Shown here piece by piece: positions 45,666 to 53,992 of a stretch of DNA of 64,000 nucleotides. The stretch is from the IMG/VR virus record IMGVR_UViG_3300049847_000494, positions 62,001 to 126,000 of that record, one strand, 5' to 3'. Position 1 is the stretch's first letter. Each line of letters starts with the position of its first letter. The notes beneath the pieces were generated by a model. It ran no database searches. It was not told the DNA's origin and saw nothing but the letters and a program-made list of their open reading frames with translations. Source of the stretch: a virus. The position numbers were made by a program, and so were the translations under genes.

Positions 45666-47012
45666 ATGTTAAGTCTACTAAAGATGGCTTCTGGTTTATT
45701 GGTTCTTGCAGGTCAGCTGGATGACCTTAAGAAAAAGTATCCACAATTCAATTTAGATGGGATGTCTCACCTAAAGCCTAAGTACTATGGTTGGGCTATT
45801 AAACAACTATTAGCCGGTTCGACCATGGAACAGATAGTACCTGCTCTGGAGACTTTTGATAAAAACCAAGTTAGACTAAAAGAGAAAGATATTAATAAAT
45901 ATCAGGATCTAGAAGCTTTAATAGCTACTATCCAAGAAATTGGTAAATCAAAAACTGAGCAAAAGAAAACAGTAAAATCTACTGGGGCTAAGACGCTATT
46001 CGAGAATGATGCTTATATTCTACTAAGAATAGAATCAAAACAAGCTTGTATTCAGTATGGTACTGATACTAAGTGGTGTATTACTTGGAAAGATGAAGAT
46101 TATTTTAATAAATATTCTTTACAAGGTGTTAAATTTTACTTTTGGATTAATAAAAAGTTAAAAGCTAGGGATCCTTTACAGAAGGTAGCTATAACTATTC
46201 TACCGGAAGATGCCTATACAGAACAAGCTTATGAGGATTTGTCTGATGGTAGGAAGCTACAAGTCTGGGATTCCACTGATACAGCTATCAAAGCTAGCTC
46301 TGTACCTGGTTTAGACCTTATCCTACATAAGCTATTAGAAGATAGCAATTCAGCTAAAAGCCAGAGAGACCTAATAGAAAACATAGGTGAAAACCCAGAA
46401 AAATATATCAGTCATAAAAACAGTAAAATTAGACTCAAGGCTGCCGAACTTGCTGACCCTAAATATCTTGTAGGTCTAATACATGATCCAGAAGAACAAA
46501 TAAGAATAATAGTATCAAAGCGTATAGCACCTGAGTATCTCAAGCAAATGATTGATGATGATAGTTATCATGTAGCTAACAACGTAGTAAACAGGTTACC
46601 TTATAAGTATTTACCACTTACTAAGGTAAGTGGTATGGATGGTTTTACAAAAAATAAAGTTCTAAAACAAATTATAGAAGGTTACGATCTTGGTTTGTTA
46701 GCTGAAACGACGGAATATCCTATAGGAGTTGATGATCACGTGCTATTTAGCATATTTAGAGGTATTGACCAAGACCTCCTACCAAATTTTAGGCATCATA
46801 AAGATAGTCGGATTAGGTCTCTAGTTATAAATAAAATAGACCATAAATATTTACCAGAATTTGTTAATGATCCGTCAGAAGACATACGAATAAATGCAGT
46901 AGTGCACGCAAATCCTGAGGATCTACCCTTGTTTTTCGAGAATAAATCAGAAGTAGTTAAGCAGATTGCACAAGCCAGATATAAACAGTTTAAAAACAAG
47001 AAAAATAACTAA
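45666..47012 (+). CDS. Protein with WCI-type domain and HEAT-like repeats, 448 aa
   Basis: Residues about 110-200 hold ACIQYGTDTKWCITWKDEDY, then NKYSLQGVKFYFWINKK, a motif combination (SKxACxxYGxxTxWCI) I recall from phage proteins of unknown function. Residues 230-440 are HEAT/Armadillo-like helical repeats (SHKNSKIRLKAAELADPKYL and similar). HEAT arrays bind proteins or nucleic acids. The N-terminal 30 residues are hydrophobic (MLSLLKMASGLLVLAGQL) and may be a signal or membrane anchor. This lies downstream of TerL. Function unknown; host-protein binding is an inference. Confidence 0.55.
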   Translation: MLSLLKMASGLLVLAGQLDDLKKKYPQFNLDGMSHLKPKYYGWAIKQLLAGSTMEQIVPALETFDKNQVRLKEKDINKYQDLEALIATIQEIGKSKTEQKKTVKSTGAKTLFENDAYILLRIESKQACIQYGTDTKWCITWKDEDYFNKYSLQGVKFYFWINKKLKARDPLQKVAITILPEDAYTEQAYEDLSDGRKLQVWDSTDTAIKASSVPGLDLILHKLLEDSNSAKSQRDLIENIGENPEKYISHKNSKIRLKAAELADPKYLVGLIHDPEEQIRIIVSKRIAPEYLKQMIDDDSYHVANNVVNRLPYKYLPLTKVSGMDGFTKNKVLKQIIEGYDLGLLAETTEYPIGVDDHVLFSIFRGIDQDLLPNFRHHKDSRIRSLVINKIDHKYLPEFVNDPSEDIRINAVVHANPEDLPLFFENKSEVVKQIAQARYKQFKNKKNN

Positions 47013-47021
47013 GGGAGTCTT

Positions 47022-47822
47022 ATGGGTTTCAAGGCAGTCAAAGGTAAAAGCATAGTAAATAATACAGGTCGTATTATAATGATAGGTGACCTGCATGGCT
47101 GTCTTGAAGAATGTCTTGATCTTCTAGCTAAGCTAGCCGTAGCATCTAAAGATACAGTTATATTCCTTGGAGATTTAGTTGACCGAGGACCATACAATGG
47201 TGGTTGTGTTGATCTTGCTATGAAGCATGAGTGTATTCTTGGTAATCATGAACAAAAGCATATTAACTATTATCTAAAAGAACAAAAAGGTGAAAAGTTA
47301 GGGGTATTACCACCTACTCATGCATTCACTCGGTCGCAGCTTAATATAGATCACTATAAATATTTTGAAAATCTACCACACTTTATTCGTCTACCACAAT
47401 ATAATAGTGTTGTAGTTCACGGCGGGGTATTTCCAGGTAAAGCTATTGAGGATCAGAATGCGGAACTATTGATTCGCATGCAGTTTATCAATCCAGCTAA
47501 CCCTAAAAAGACGTACTGGGCAATGAAGCGTCCTGTTCAATCAATAGAAAATGGATTAGACGTGATTTACGATGATTCTTTTAAATTCTGGACAGAACTT
47601 TGGGATGGACCTGAAAGGATTATTTTTGGTCATTCTGTACTAAATAAACCATTAATCACTGAAAAAGCTGTTGGTATTGACGGTGGTTGTGCATTTGGTG
47701 ATACCTTGTATGCCTTTGTACTACCCGATAATATCGTTGTTAGTGTACCCAGTAAACAACCAAATACACATAATCCTAATATAAAACTACATCTTTTTCA
47801 TGAGGATGTTGGTACTTATTAA
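47022..47822 (+). CDS. Metallophosphoesterase, PPP-type phosphatase
   Basis: Signature motifs are MIGDLHG, FLGDLVDRGPYNGG and LGNHEQKH, followed by VVVHGGVFPG and IFGHSVLN. These bind the dimetal centre of PPP Ser/Thr phosphatases and ApaH-like enzymes (as in phage lambda PP). It is 266 aa. The product might dephosphorylate host proteins or hydrolyse nucleotide alarmones or RNA caps. ATG follows GGGAGT. The C-terminal domain is short. Active-site residues are intact. Confidence 0.85.
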   Translation: MGFKAVKGKSIVNNTGRIIMIGDLHGCLEECLDLLAKLAVASKDTVIFLGDLVDRGPYNGGCVDLAMKHECILGNHEQKHINYYLKEQKGEKLGVLPPTHAFTRSQLNIDHYKYFENLPHFIRLPQYNSVVVHGGVFPGKAIEDQNAELLIRMQFINPANPKKTYWAMKRPVQSIENGLDVIYDDSFKFWTELWDGPERIIFGHSVLNKPLITEKAVGIDGGCAFGDTLYAFVLPDNIVVSVPSKQPNTHNPNIKLHLFHEDVGTY

Positions 47823-47824
47823 AC

Positions 47825-47853
47825 TTGACATTCCTAATAAAGTAGGTTAGTAT
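47825..47853 (+). promoter_or_regulatory. Sigma70-like promoter candidate
   Basis: TTGACA (47825-47830), 17-bp spacer and TAGTAT (47848-47853) fit the host housekeeping consensus. It lies after the phosphatase stop and could drive the TIGR02757-sigma cluster. Overlap of the -10 with the tiny ORF start at 47852 makes the two predictions partly exclusive. Confidence 0.4.
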
Positions 47854-47944
47854 GAAAGAAGAGCTTTTCATAGCTATGGCTATTCTTTGTTGGATTTTGG
47901 CATGTTCAATACTAATAGATACTTGTATTAAATTAGTAATCTAG
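47852..47944 (+). CDS. Tiny membrane peptide ORF, 30 aa
   Basis: The translation MKEELFIAMAILCWILACSI and a short LIDTCIKLVI tail form one hydrophobic helix. It fits exactly between the phosphatase and TIGR02757 genes (7 bp from the next start). Shine-Dalgarno is weak (GTAGG). It may be a real small membrane peptide, though the promoter candidate overlaps it. Confidence 0.35.
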   Translation: MKEELFIAMAILCWILACSILIDTCIKLVI

Positions 47945-47951
47945 GGTAAAA

Positions 47952-48743
47952 ATGAAGTTAGATAAATCTAAAATATCAGATCTTAAATATAAGCTAGATT
48001 CTAACTTGTATAAAGCTGACTTTATTAAGCATGCAAAAGAAAAAGACCCTATTAGTTTAGTTTATCCTTATACTAACAATTTAGATAAAGAAGTAGTTGC
48101 TTTTATTGTATCTACACTATCTTATGGTAGGCAAGAAATTTTTAGACCTGTATTACGTACTATCCTAAATAATATAGGAGATAAGCCAGCAAAATTTATT
48201 GCTAATGGTGATGAAGATGACTTTAAAAATGCTCTTGCCGATTTCACTCAGTATAGATTTAATACTAAAGATGATTTGGTATCGCTATTTAAAGCTTTAA
48301 AAACTGTATACAGTGTAGGCTCTACCTTAGAAGAAGTGTTCTTGCAAGGTTTTGATGGTAATGTGAAACCTGCACTTAGTCACTTAGTGGAAAAGTTACT
48401 AAATACCCAACCTAAAACGAAGGGTTTTAGTTACCTATTACCTTCTCCAGATGCAGGTAGTTGTTGCAAGAGACTTAACATGTTCCTACGGTGGATGGTT
48501 CGTATTGATCTAATCGATATTGGTTTATGGAGCTCAAATATACCAAGAGAATGTCTTATAGTACCTCTTGATATACATATAGCTAAAGTAAGCCGTGAGC
48601 TTGGTCTTACAACCAGGATTAGTAATACATGGAGCACAGCTGAAGATATCACAGAAAGCTTACGATGTTTGGATCCTAAAGATCCTATCAAGTACGATTT
48701 TGCTTTATGCACGTCAAGTATATTGAAAAACAAGTATGAATAA
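47952..48743 (+). CDS. TIGR02757/DUF2400 family protein
   Basis: Residues show the family pattern: VVAFIVSTLSYGRQEIF, later SCCKRLNMFLRWMVRIDLID, IGLWSSNIPRECLIVPLDIH, and DPKDPIKYDFALC near the C-terminus. The Lys-Arg-Leu-Asn-Met-Phe-Leu-Arg-Trp-Met-Val-Arg stretch and PLDxH element are characteristic. Members are usually bacterial, about 250-280 aa and thought to be HhH-GPD DNA-glycosylase relatives of unknown role. It overlaps the next gene by 8 bp. A DNA-repair or base-modification role is possible. Confidence 0.8.
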   Translation: MKLDKSKISDLKYKLDSNLYKADFIKHAKEKDPISLVYPYTNNLDKEVVAFIVSTLSYGRQEIFRPVLRTILNNIGDKPAKFIANGDEDDFKNALADFTQYRFNTKDDLVSLFKALKTVYSVGSTLEEVFLQGFDGNVKPALSHLVEKLLNTQPKTKGFSYLLPSPDAGSCCKRLNMFLRWMVRIDLIDIGLWSSNIPRECLIVPLDIHIAKVSRELGLTTRISNTWSTAEDITESLRCLDPKDPIKYDFALCTSSILKNKYE

Positions 48744-48960
48744 ATCTGAACAACTTATAAAGCAAGTACAAGACATAACCAAATTAGACAGAATAGATGT
48801 ATTACTGTTATTAGCTACTACAGTTTCTGACGGATTACTTAGTACACCTTCAAGTGTGCTTGAAGGTAAGTTCCGATTACAAACAAATAGACTCGTTTTT
48901 AGAAAGCTTCGGAGTGTTCTAAATACTCTGGAAAAGTTAAATTTCCTAAGGTTTGACTGA
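48736..48960 (+). CDS. Hypothetical protein, 74 aa
   Basis: This helical small protein (LIKQVQDITKLDRIDVLLLL) overlaps the TIGR02757 stop by 8 bp and is coupled to the next gene by a TGATG overlap. It may be a helix-turn-helix or partner protein. No named family. Confidence 0.5.
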   Translation: MNKSEQLIKQVQDITKLDRIDVLLLLATTVSDGLLSTPSSVLEGKFRLQTNRLVFRKLRSVLNTLEKLNFLRFD

Positions 48961-49421
48961 TGATAACACTAGAAAAACTGTTACTAACCGCTAAGAGCAG
49001 CCGAGTTACTAACAGTATGCCTTATACTGTTAGTAATCTGGTCAAGCGGTCAGGATCTGAAAATGAAGGGAGCTATACCTTATTTATAGCAAATATGGTT
49101 GGTGATGGAAGTCAACCTTCCTTATGTAGTATAAAATTTTTTGGATCTATCAGTGTACAAACTAAAGTAAAAGTAGATTGTAAATGTAATGATTTCAAGT
49201 ATAATTCAAAAGATAAACCTATATTAGAAGCTAAAGCTGAAGCTGCTCGGGTAGCTAAACCACTGGAATCAATAAGTAATACAGAAGATCCTTTACCTTT
49301 TATGTGTAAGCATTTAGCCGCATTAGCTAAATCATGTATAGATGCAGAGACTTTAAAACAAAAACAGGTTTCAGATAAAAAACCTGTAAATATAAGTAGT
49401 AAACTAAAGAACAAAAGGTAA
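48960..49421 (+). CDS. SWIM zinc-finger-like protein, 153 aa
   Basis: C74-x-C76 (VDCKCNDFKY) and C116-x-H118 (FMCKHLAAL) give the CxC...CxH order of SWIM zinc fingers. SWIM domains bind DNA or proteins in bacterial, plant and viral proteins; phages carry short SWIM proteins of unknown role. It overlaps the previous gene by one base. The C-terminus is Lys-rich and probably disordered. Confidence 0.6.
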   Translation: MITLEKLLLTAKSSRVTNSMPYTVSNLVKRSGSENEGSYTLFIANMVGDGSQPSLCSIKFFGSISVQTKVKVDCKCNDFKYNSKDKPILEAKAEAARVAKPLESISNTEDPLPFMCKHLAALAKSCIDAETLKQKQVSDKKPVNISSKLKNKR

Positions 49422-49426
49422 TTTAC

Positions 49427-50755
49427 TTGTCTTACTTTGATGAACTTGCAAAAGCTAATGCAGAAGAAACTCTTAAGCAAGAGGAGTTATTACCTCTCTT
49501 CTCAAGAGCTAATAAGAACTTAAAAGAATGTGTAAAAATTCTTGTTCAGGAAAACCAAGTAATCCAAAATAGAATCGTGAGTTTAGGTGCAGAAATAGCA
49601 TCTAATATTGATAGAAATAAAGCTATCTTTACGAGAAGTTTAAGATATGAGGAGGATAATCTAGTTGATATTATCCCTAACAAACTTGAACAGCAGCAAT
49701 ATATGCTATGTCAATGCCTGGATTTACAAAAAGCCATGGCTACTAATGACGTATCTAAACAGATCGAAATAATAGAAAATATACCTATTTCTAGGATGAT
49801 TTTCGAGGATGTTATCGTAACATGGCTCAATACAGTTAAAGAGTATACAAAACAAGTAGATTATAATGTTATGTCAGCCTCAAAAGATAACATAGATAAC
49901 TACTTGAAAAGTTCTTTAAAAGTACATAACTTAGAAAAATCATTAGGATTAAATCCTGTAACTAGTTACAGTACTATACGATTTGTTAATAGCCGTATGG
50001 AAGCTATAAGGTCTATATATAACAGGATAGCTAAAGCTTATGCTAGATCTGTGCTTAAAATGGCAAGAGGTCTTGCTGTATATCATGACTATGTGTTAGA
50101 TAGTTATCAAAACGGTAACTTTGGATTGATGAGAGCTATAAGCTCATATGACCATATAAGTAATGCACGCTTCCCTGGGTATGCAGCTTGGTGGATAAAG
50201 CAAAAAATGCTCTTTTGTATGAAGGAAGAAGCTAACGTAATAAAGATTTCAAGTAATACCTGGCAACATTATGCTAAACTTGAATCTTTCAGAAATAAAA
50301 TAGAAGGCAAAAAAGGATCTATAACAATAGAAGATATAGCTAAAGCAGCTAATTATACAGTAGAAAAAGCTGAAAGCATATATAATAGTATTAAAGCTAG
50401 TCAAGTCAAATCCTTAGAATACAATTTAAGCTCAGAAGGATTTAATTTACTTACGGTAGCTTCTGGCACAGATGATCCTGTCCTTGTAGAGGATGCTTCT
50501 ACAGCAGCAGAAGAGATATTAGCAATTGAAGAACAAACTACTCATGAAGAACAAGATAGTAAAAGAGTGGAAATTCTACTTAAAAATTTACCAAAAGACT
50601 TAAAAAAGATCGTTTGTCTTAAATTTGGTCTTTTGGATAAACTTTCTCAAGAAATCGACCCTGATAGGGTTGCTTTCGAAAGGATGAGACAACAAGTTGC
50701 TGCTCTAAGGGAGCGAGCAATTAATAACAAAGAAGGTGAAGCAGTACAAGCCTAA
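49427..50755 (+). CDS. Sigma-70-type RNA polymerase sigma factor
   Basis: This 442-aa protein has an unusually long N-terminus. Region 2 is clear: LDSYQNGNFGLMRAISSYDH, then RFPGYAAWWIKQKMLFCMKE (matches the ...GNLGLMRAVEKFD...KFSTYAxWWIRQAI... signature). A region 3-like element (GSITIEDIAKAANYTVEKAE) follows. Region 4 is only weakly visible (LPKDLKKIVCLKFGLL). Start is TTG at 49427 after AAGG. It should redirect host RNA polymerase to phage promoters. Weak region 4 suggests promoters lacking a -35 (inference). Confidence 0.85.
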   Translation: MSYFDELAKANAEETLKQEELLPLFSRANKNLKECVKILVQENQVIQNRIVSLGAEIASNIDRNKAIFTRSLRYEEDNLVDIIPNKLEQQQYMLCQCLDLQKAMATNDVSKQIEIIENIPISRMIFEDVIVTWLNTVKEYTKQVDYNVMSASKDNIDNYLKSSLKVHNLEKSLGLNPVTSYSTIRFVNSRMEAIRSIYNRIAKAYARSVLKMARGLAVYHDYVLDSYQNGNFGLMRAISSYDHISNARFPGYAAWWIKQKMLFCMKEEANVIKISSNTWQHYAKLESFRNKIEGKKGSITIEDIAKAANYTVEKAESIYNSIKASQVKSLEYNLSSEGFNLLTVASGTDDPVLVEDASTAAEEILAIEEQTTHEEQDSKRVEILLKNLPKDLKKIVCLKFGLLDKLSQEIDPDRVAFERMRQQVAALRERAINNKEGEAVQA

Positions 50756-50820
50756 AACATGTAAAACCAGCAAATCGGCATTTTGCCAAAGTAAGCTACA
50801 AACAATAAAGGAATATAAAA

Positions 50821-51756
50821 ATGAAAACATTAGATCAAATCAAACCAAAAAATAGTGATGTCAAGTGGCGCAATAATATCCTATCACCAGAAATGCCTAA
50901 GGATAACAGTTGGTACTCCTTCCGAGTAGTTGGTGGTGTATTATCTTATGCTCAGCACTGGGTAAAATCAATCAATCAAAAGACAGGTAAGGAAATTGTA
51001 TTTCCTGTAGATTGTCTTGCATGGGATGATGATAGTGAAGATATTAACCGATCCAAGATTGGTGATTGTCCTGGTTGTCAAACCGACATTAAGCCACGCG
51101 GCAAGTATCTATTCAATGTAATCGATCGTGGTGTACAGAAGACAGGTAGCTCTTCTTATATCAGAGCTTTCGATCTACCACCTACAGCAATGAACAAGAT
51201 TCTAGAGCTTAGCACTCTAAATATGGTTAATGGTCAACCAAAGAGTGTTGCTGATGTCCTTTATGGTTGTGACCTTTATATCCAATGGTCTACCAAAGAA
51301 GGTCGCACTGGCAAGGGTGATTGGGTCATCCAAAAGGGTGAACGTACACCACTTACTGACGAAGAGAAGCGTGCAGAGCTTTACGACTTTACAGAAATCT
51401 ATGTACCGGGTGATGCTACTAATGCACGACAAAGCTTAATACGAGCAGGTTACTTTAAGGAAGATACGGGCAGTGCACAGCAGAGGCAAGTCATGATGCC
51501 ACCCTCAGGTGCTCAGATGCCACCCACACATAATCCACCAGCAGTCATTAGTCAAACAAATGAAACTTATGTAAACCCTCCTGTAGAGGAGCAAACTATT
51601 TCAGTTATGCCTAAGTCATTAGGAAAGCCACCACAAAGCCTAGGTGTAGTGGAGAAACCTAGTTGTTTTGGTGCTTTCAAAGGTGACCTAGATTGTCCTA
51701 AGTGCCCACACCGACCAGCTTGTTTAGTCCTTACACAGGAACGACAAGACGGTTAA
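50821..51756 (+). CDS. Candidate single-stranded DNA-binding protein, 311 aa
   Basis: The core (WYSFRVVGGVLSYAQHWVKS, VDCLAWDDDSEDINRSKIGD, then CPGCQTDIKPRGKYLFNVID) resembles OB-fold phage ssDNA-binding proteins with a zinc subsite (CPGC). Codons look less AT-biased, suggesting high expression (impression only). The C-terminal half has a Pro/Gln-rich linker and a last CPKCPHRPACL zinc motif. The genes around it (sigma, topoisomerase-like, recA) support a replication role. Without an acidic tail this is a tentative call. Confidence 0.5.
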   Translation: MKTLDQIKPKNSDVKWRNNILSPEMPKDNSWYSFRVVGGVLSYAQHWVKSINQKTGKEIVFPVDCLAWDDDSEDINRSKIGDCPGCQTDIKPRGKYLFNVIDRGVQKTGSSSYIRAFDLPPTAMNKILELSTLNMVNGQPKSVADVLYGCDLYIQWSTKEGRTGKGDWVIQKGERTPLTDEEKRAELYDFTEIYVPGDATNARQSLIRAGYFKEDTGSAQQRQVMMPPSGAQMPPTHNPPAVISQTNETYVNPPVEEQTISVMPKSLGKPPQSLGVVEKPSCFGAFKGDLDCPKCPHRPACLVLTQERQDG

Positions 51757-51769
51757 AAGGAAATAATAG

Positions 51770-52120
51770 ATGTTAAAATCTACCTGTCAGCAAGCTTTAG
51801 ATATAATAGCTGACACTGATAAGGTCATGATTTTAATAGAACAATATGGTGACCCTCTTAGTAAGAGGGCTCGCCATGTTTTGCATTCTAATAAAATTAG
51901 ATTTGAAAAACTAGGTTATAAATTACTTACAGTAGCTTTTGAAGCTGAATTAGCGAAACACGAAGAGTTATCTTGCGTTCGTTTACCACAAATAAGAATA
52001 TTCCGCAAGCATAAACTATACTCCAAGTATGTTGGTGTACCTTCGGATATCGACATAAATAATATATTTAAAGAGGCTATGTGTTACACAGCACAAGTAC
52101 CAAAAAAAGAAAAAACTTAG
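51770..52120 (+). CDS. Hypothetical protein, 116 aa
   Basis: The protein has KVMILIEQYGDPLSKRARHV and a cluster of basic residues (IRIFRKHKLYSKYVG). Its end overlaps the topoisomerase-like start by 40 bp. A thioredoxin-like fold is possible (LLTVAFEAELAKHEELSCVR) but not supported by an active site. Function unknown. Confidence 0.5.
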   Translation: MLKSTCQQALDIIADTDKVMILIEQYGDPLSKRARHVLHSNKIRFEKLGYKLLTVAFEAELAKHEELSCVRLPQIRIFRKHKLYSKYVGVPSDIDINNIFKEAMCYTAQVPKKEKT

Positions 52121-53922
52121 TAGTTGTAGAATCTACAGTCAAAGCAGAAACACTAAAAAGTGTACTAAGTACAGATTCGAAAATAGACTGGCGTTTTTAC
52201 GTATTTGAAGATGAATTAACTATTGGAAAGAAACTAGTAGAAGGGTCCTATGTTGTAACATCAACAATGGACGATACTAGCTATAATTTTAAAATAGAAA
52301 TTAGTGGTGTAGAAAATATATGGATAGCTACAAATCCAGATGCAGAGGGTGAAGCTATTGCTTCGATTATAAACAAAAAAGCATTACGATATTCTGAAGC
52401 TCGTGTAAGAAGAGTTCAACTTAAAGAACTAACTGAAGAACATATAAGATTAGCCTTTACCACAGCTGAGCTCGTAGATGCTAATTTGGCGGATAGTTGG
52501 TGGACACGTAATCATATCTATCAATGGCAAGCTACTAAATTAGCTATGGGTATAGGTAATATATTAGCTTGTTCTAAAGTACAAAGGGATCATTTATATA
52601 CAAACCCTGTGGGATTATTACTACTCTCTCTTATAGAGAAAAAAGAGAAAGAGATCCAAAATTTTACAGTAAATACAACTTATAAAGTCGTATTACCTAT
52701 ATGTAAAAATACAGCTTTAGCATGTTCTTTAGGGTTTACATTACAAGAAGATGCACAAAAGCATCTAGAGAAATTACGTGATGCTATCGATGAAAAAAAG
52801 ATTGAAGCTAATTATAGTGAAGAAAAGTATCCGTTCAAAATACCTGCACCTTATACAACCCATACAGCATTAAATAATTTATGTAAAGAATATAAGTTAA
52901 CACCTAATAAGATCTTAAAGTACATGAAAGATCTTTACGAATTAGGCTATATAACATTCTATAAGACAAACCGAAAATCTCTAAATCGTAAATTTGCAGA
53001 ATACTTATGGAAAAATGCCAGAGCGCAAGGTTTACTTGTATTAGATAAACCAAAAAACTATTCTGAGTATAATAAAAATGGAGAGTTCATTAGACCTACT
53101 TCCTATTCAGAAGATCTGCCCATAACACTAAAAACACAAGCTATATACAGTAATATATTCAGTAGGGTAAAAAATACACAGCTAAAACCAGCAAGTTTAA
53201 TAAAGCAAAAAGTTGTCTATACCTTGGATAATGGTCAAGAAATTTTAGCAGAAGCTTTTGGTATAGCTTTAGAGAAAGCTGGAGTACACGACTTAGCAGA
53301 GACTCAACAACAGATCAATGAAGGTTTTATCAAAAGATTTGGTGAACCTTATATCACAAATGAAAATACAATACCACCACAAAGGTGGAATAAAGCTACA
53401 CTTTATAGCTGGATGACCACATATAATATAACCCATATCAATCTATATGAAAATATACTAAATAATATTATTGATAATAACTACGTTAGTTTAGATGAAG
53501 ATAGTAATTTCCATCTAACAGAAAAAGGCGATATTATCATTACAACTCTTCGAGATTTAGGTACAGAGGTTGAAGATTATTTATTCTTTAGCCAATTAGA
53601 AGAAGACCTACAAGATTTAGCTGAAGGTAATAAAACTGTAATAGATATAGAAAACGATTATGGTGAAACTGGTTATGAGGTATTGCGTAATATAGGATCA
53701 GAAGCTAGTAATTTAAGATTTATACCTAAAACTTGTTTAAAATGCAAAAAAGTAAAATGTACTACACAAGTACTTACTCAAAGTATTGGTAAATATTGTA
53801 TGAAATGTCATACACATTATAAACTTGTAATGGATCCAACAGGTGAAATTATACTCGTAGAAATGTCCCTAGATCCTAAGGATCTTGAGAACCTAAACCA
53901 AGAAGATGAAGACGAACCTTAA
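52081..53922 (+). CDS. Degenerate type IA topoisomerase-like protein
   Basis: The TOPRIM start LVVVESTVKAETLKSVL (Glu17) and IATNPDAEGEAIA align with TopA (LVIVESPxKAKTIxxxL; TDLDREGEAIA). The first Asp of the DxDxEG metal triad is Asn85 and the Arg is Ala88. In TopA GYITYMRTDS the Tyr attacks DNA; here GYITFYKTNR has Phe293, with Tyr294 one place later, and Lys295 and Asn297 in place of Arg and Asp. SAGRVQS reads ACSKVQR. A C-terminal CLKC...CMKC zinc pair remains. Start is GTG at 52081. The fold is probably kept but classic chemistry is doubtful. Confidence 0.8.
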   Translation: MLHSTSTKKRKNLVVVESTVKAETLKSVLSTDSKIDWRFYVFEDELTIGKKLVEGSYVVTSTMDDTSYNFKIEISGVENIWIATNPDAEGEAIASIINKKALRYSEARVRRVQLKELTEEHIRLAFTTAELVDANLADSWWTRNHIYQWQATKLAMGIGNILACSKVQRDHLYTNPVGLLLLSLIEKKEKEIQNFTVNTTYKVVLPICKNTALACSLGFTLQEDAQKHLEKLRDAIDEKKIEANYSEEKYPFKIPAPYTTHTALNNLCKEYKLTPNKILKYMKDLYELGYITFYKTNRKSLNRKFAEYLWKNARAQGLLVLDKPKNYSEYNKNGEFIRPTSYSEDLPITLKTQAIYSNIFSRVKNTQLKPASLIKQKVVYTLDNGQEILAEAFGIALEKAGVHDLAETQQQINEGFIKRFGEPYITNENTIPPQRWNKATLYSWMTTYNITHINLYENILNNIIDNNYVSLDEDSNFHLTEKGDIIITTLRDLGTEVEDYLFFSQLEEDLQDLAEGNKTVIDIENDYGETGYEVLRNIGSEASNLRFIPKTCLKCKKVKCTTQVLTQSIGKYCMKCHTHYKLVMDPTGEIILVEMSLDPKDLENLNQEDEDEP

Positions 53923-53928
53923 TATCCT

Positions 53929-53964
53929 CCCCGCCCTACAGCTACACTGAAAGGACGGGGTTTT
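53929..53964 (+). terminator. Terminator-like hairpin between the topoisomerase-like gene and recA
   Basis: CCCCG (53929-53933) pairs with CGGGG (53956-53960), with CCT (53935-53937) against AGG and an inner CAG/CTG stem, then TTTT. It is a good rho-independent shape. It also resembles IS605/TnpB element ends (CCTCCCCGCCCT), so the terminator may derive from a mobile-element end. Confidence 0.7.
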
Positions 53965-53980
53965 ACGCTAAAGAAGATAA
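53953..53980. repeat. Intergenic repeat E1, upstream of recA
   Basis: Core GGACGGGG followed by TTTTACGCTAAAGAAGATAA. It is repeated exactly at 62249-62276 (E3) and nearly at 55259-55284 (E2, two bases shorter). Each copy ends just before a gene start: recA (53993), the HAD-like gene (55291) and the helicase (62305). Confidence 0.9.
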
Positions 53981-53992
53981 AAGGAAGAATCC

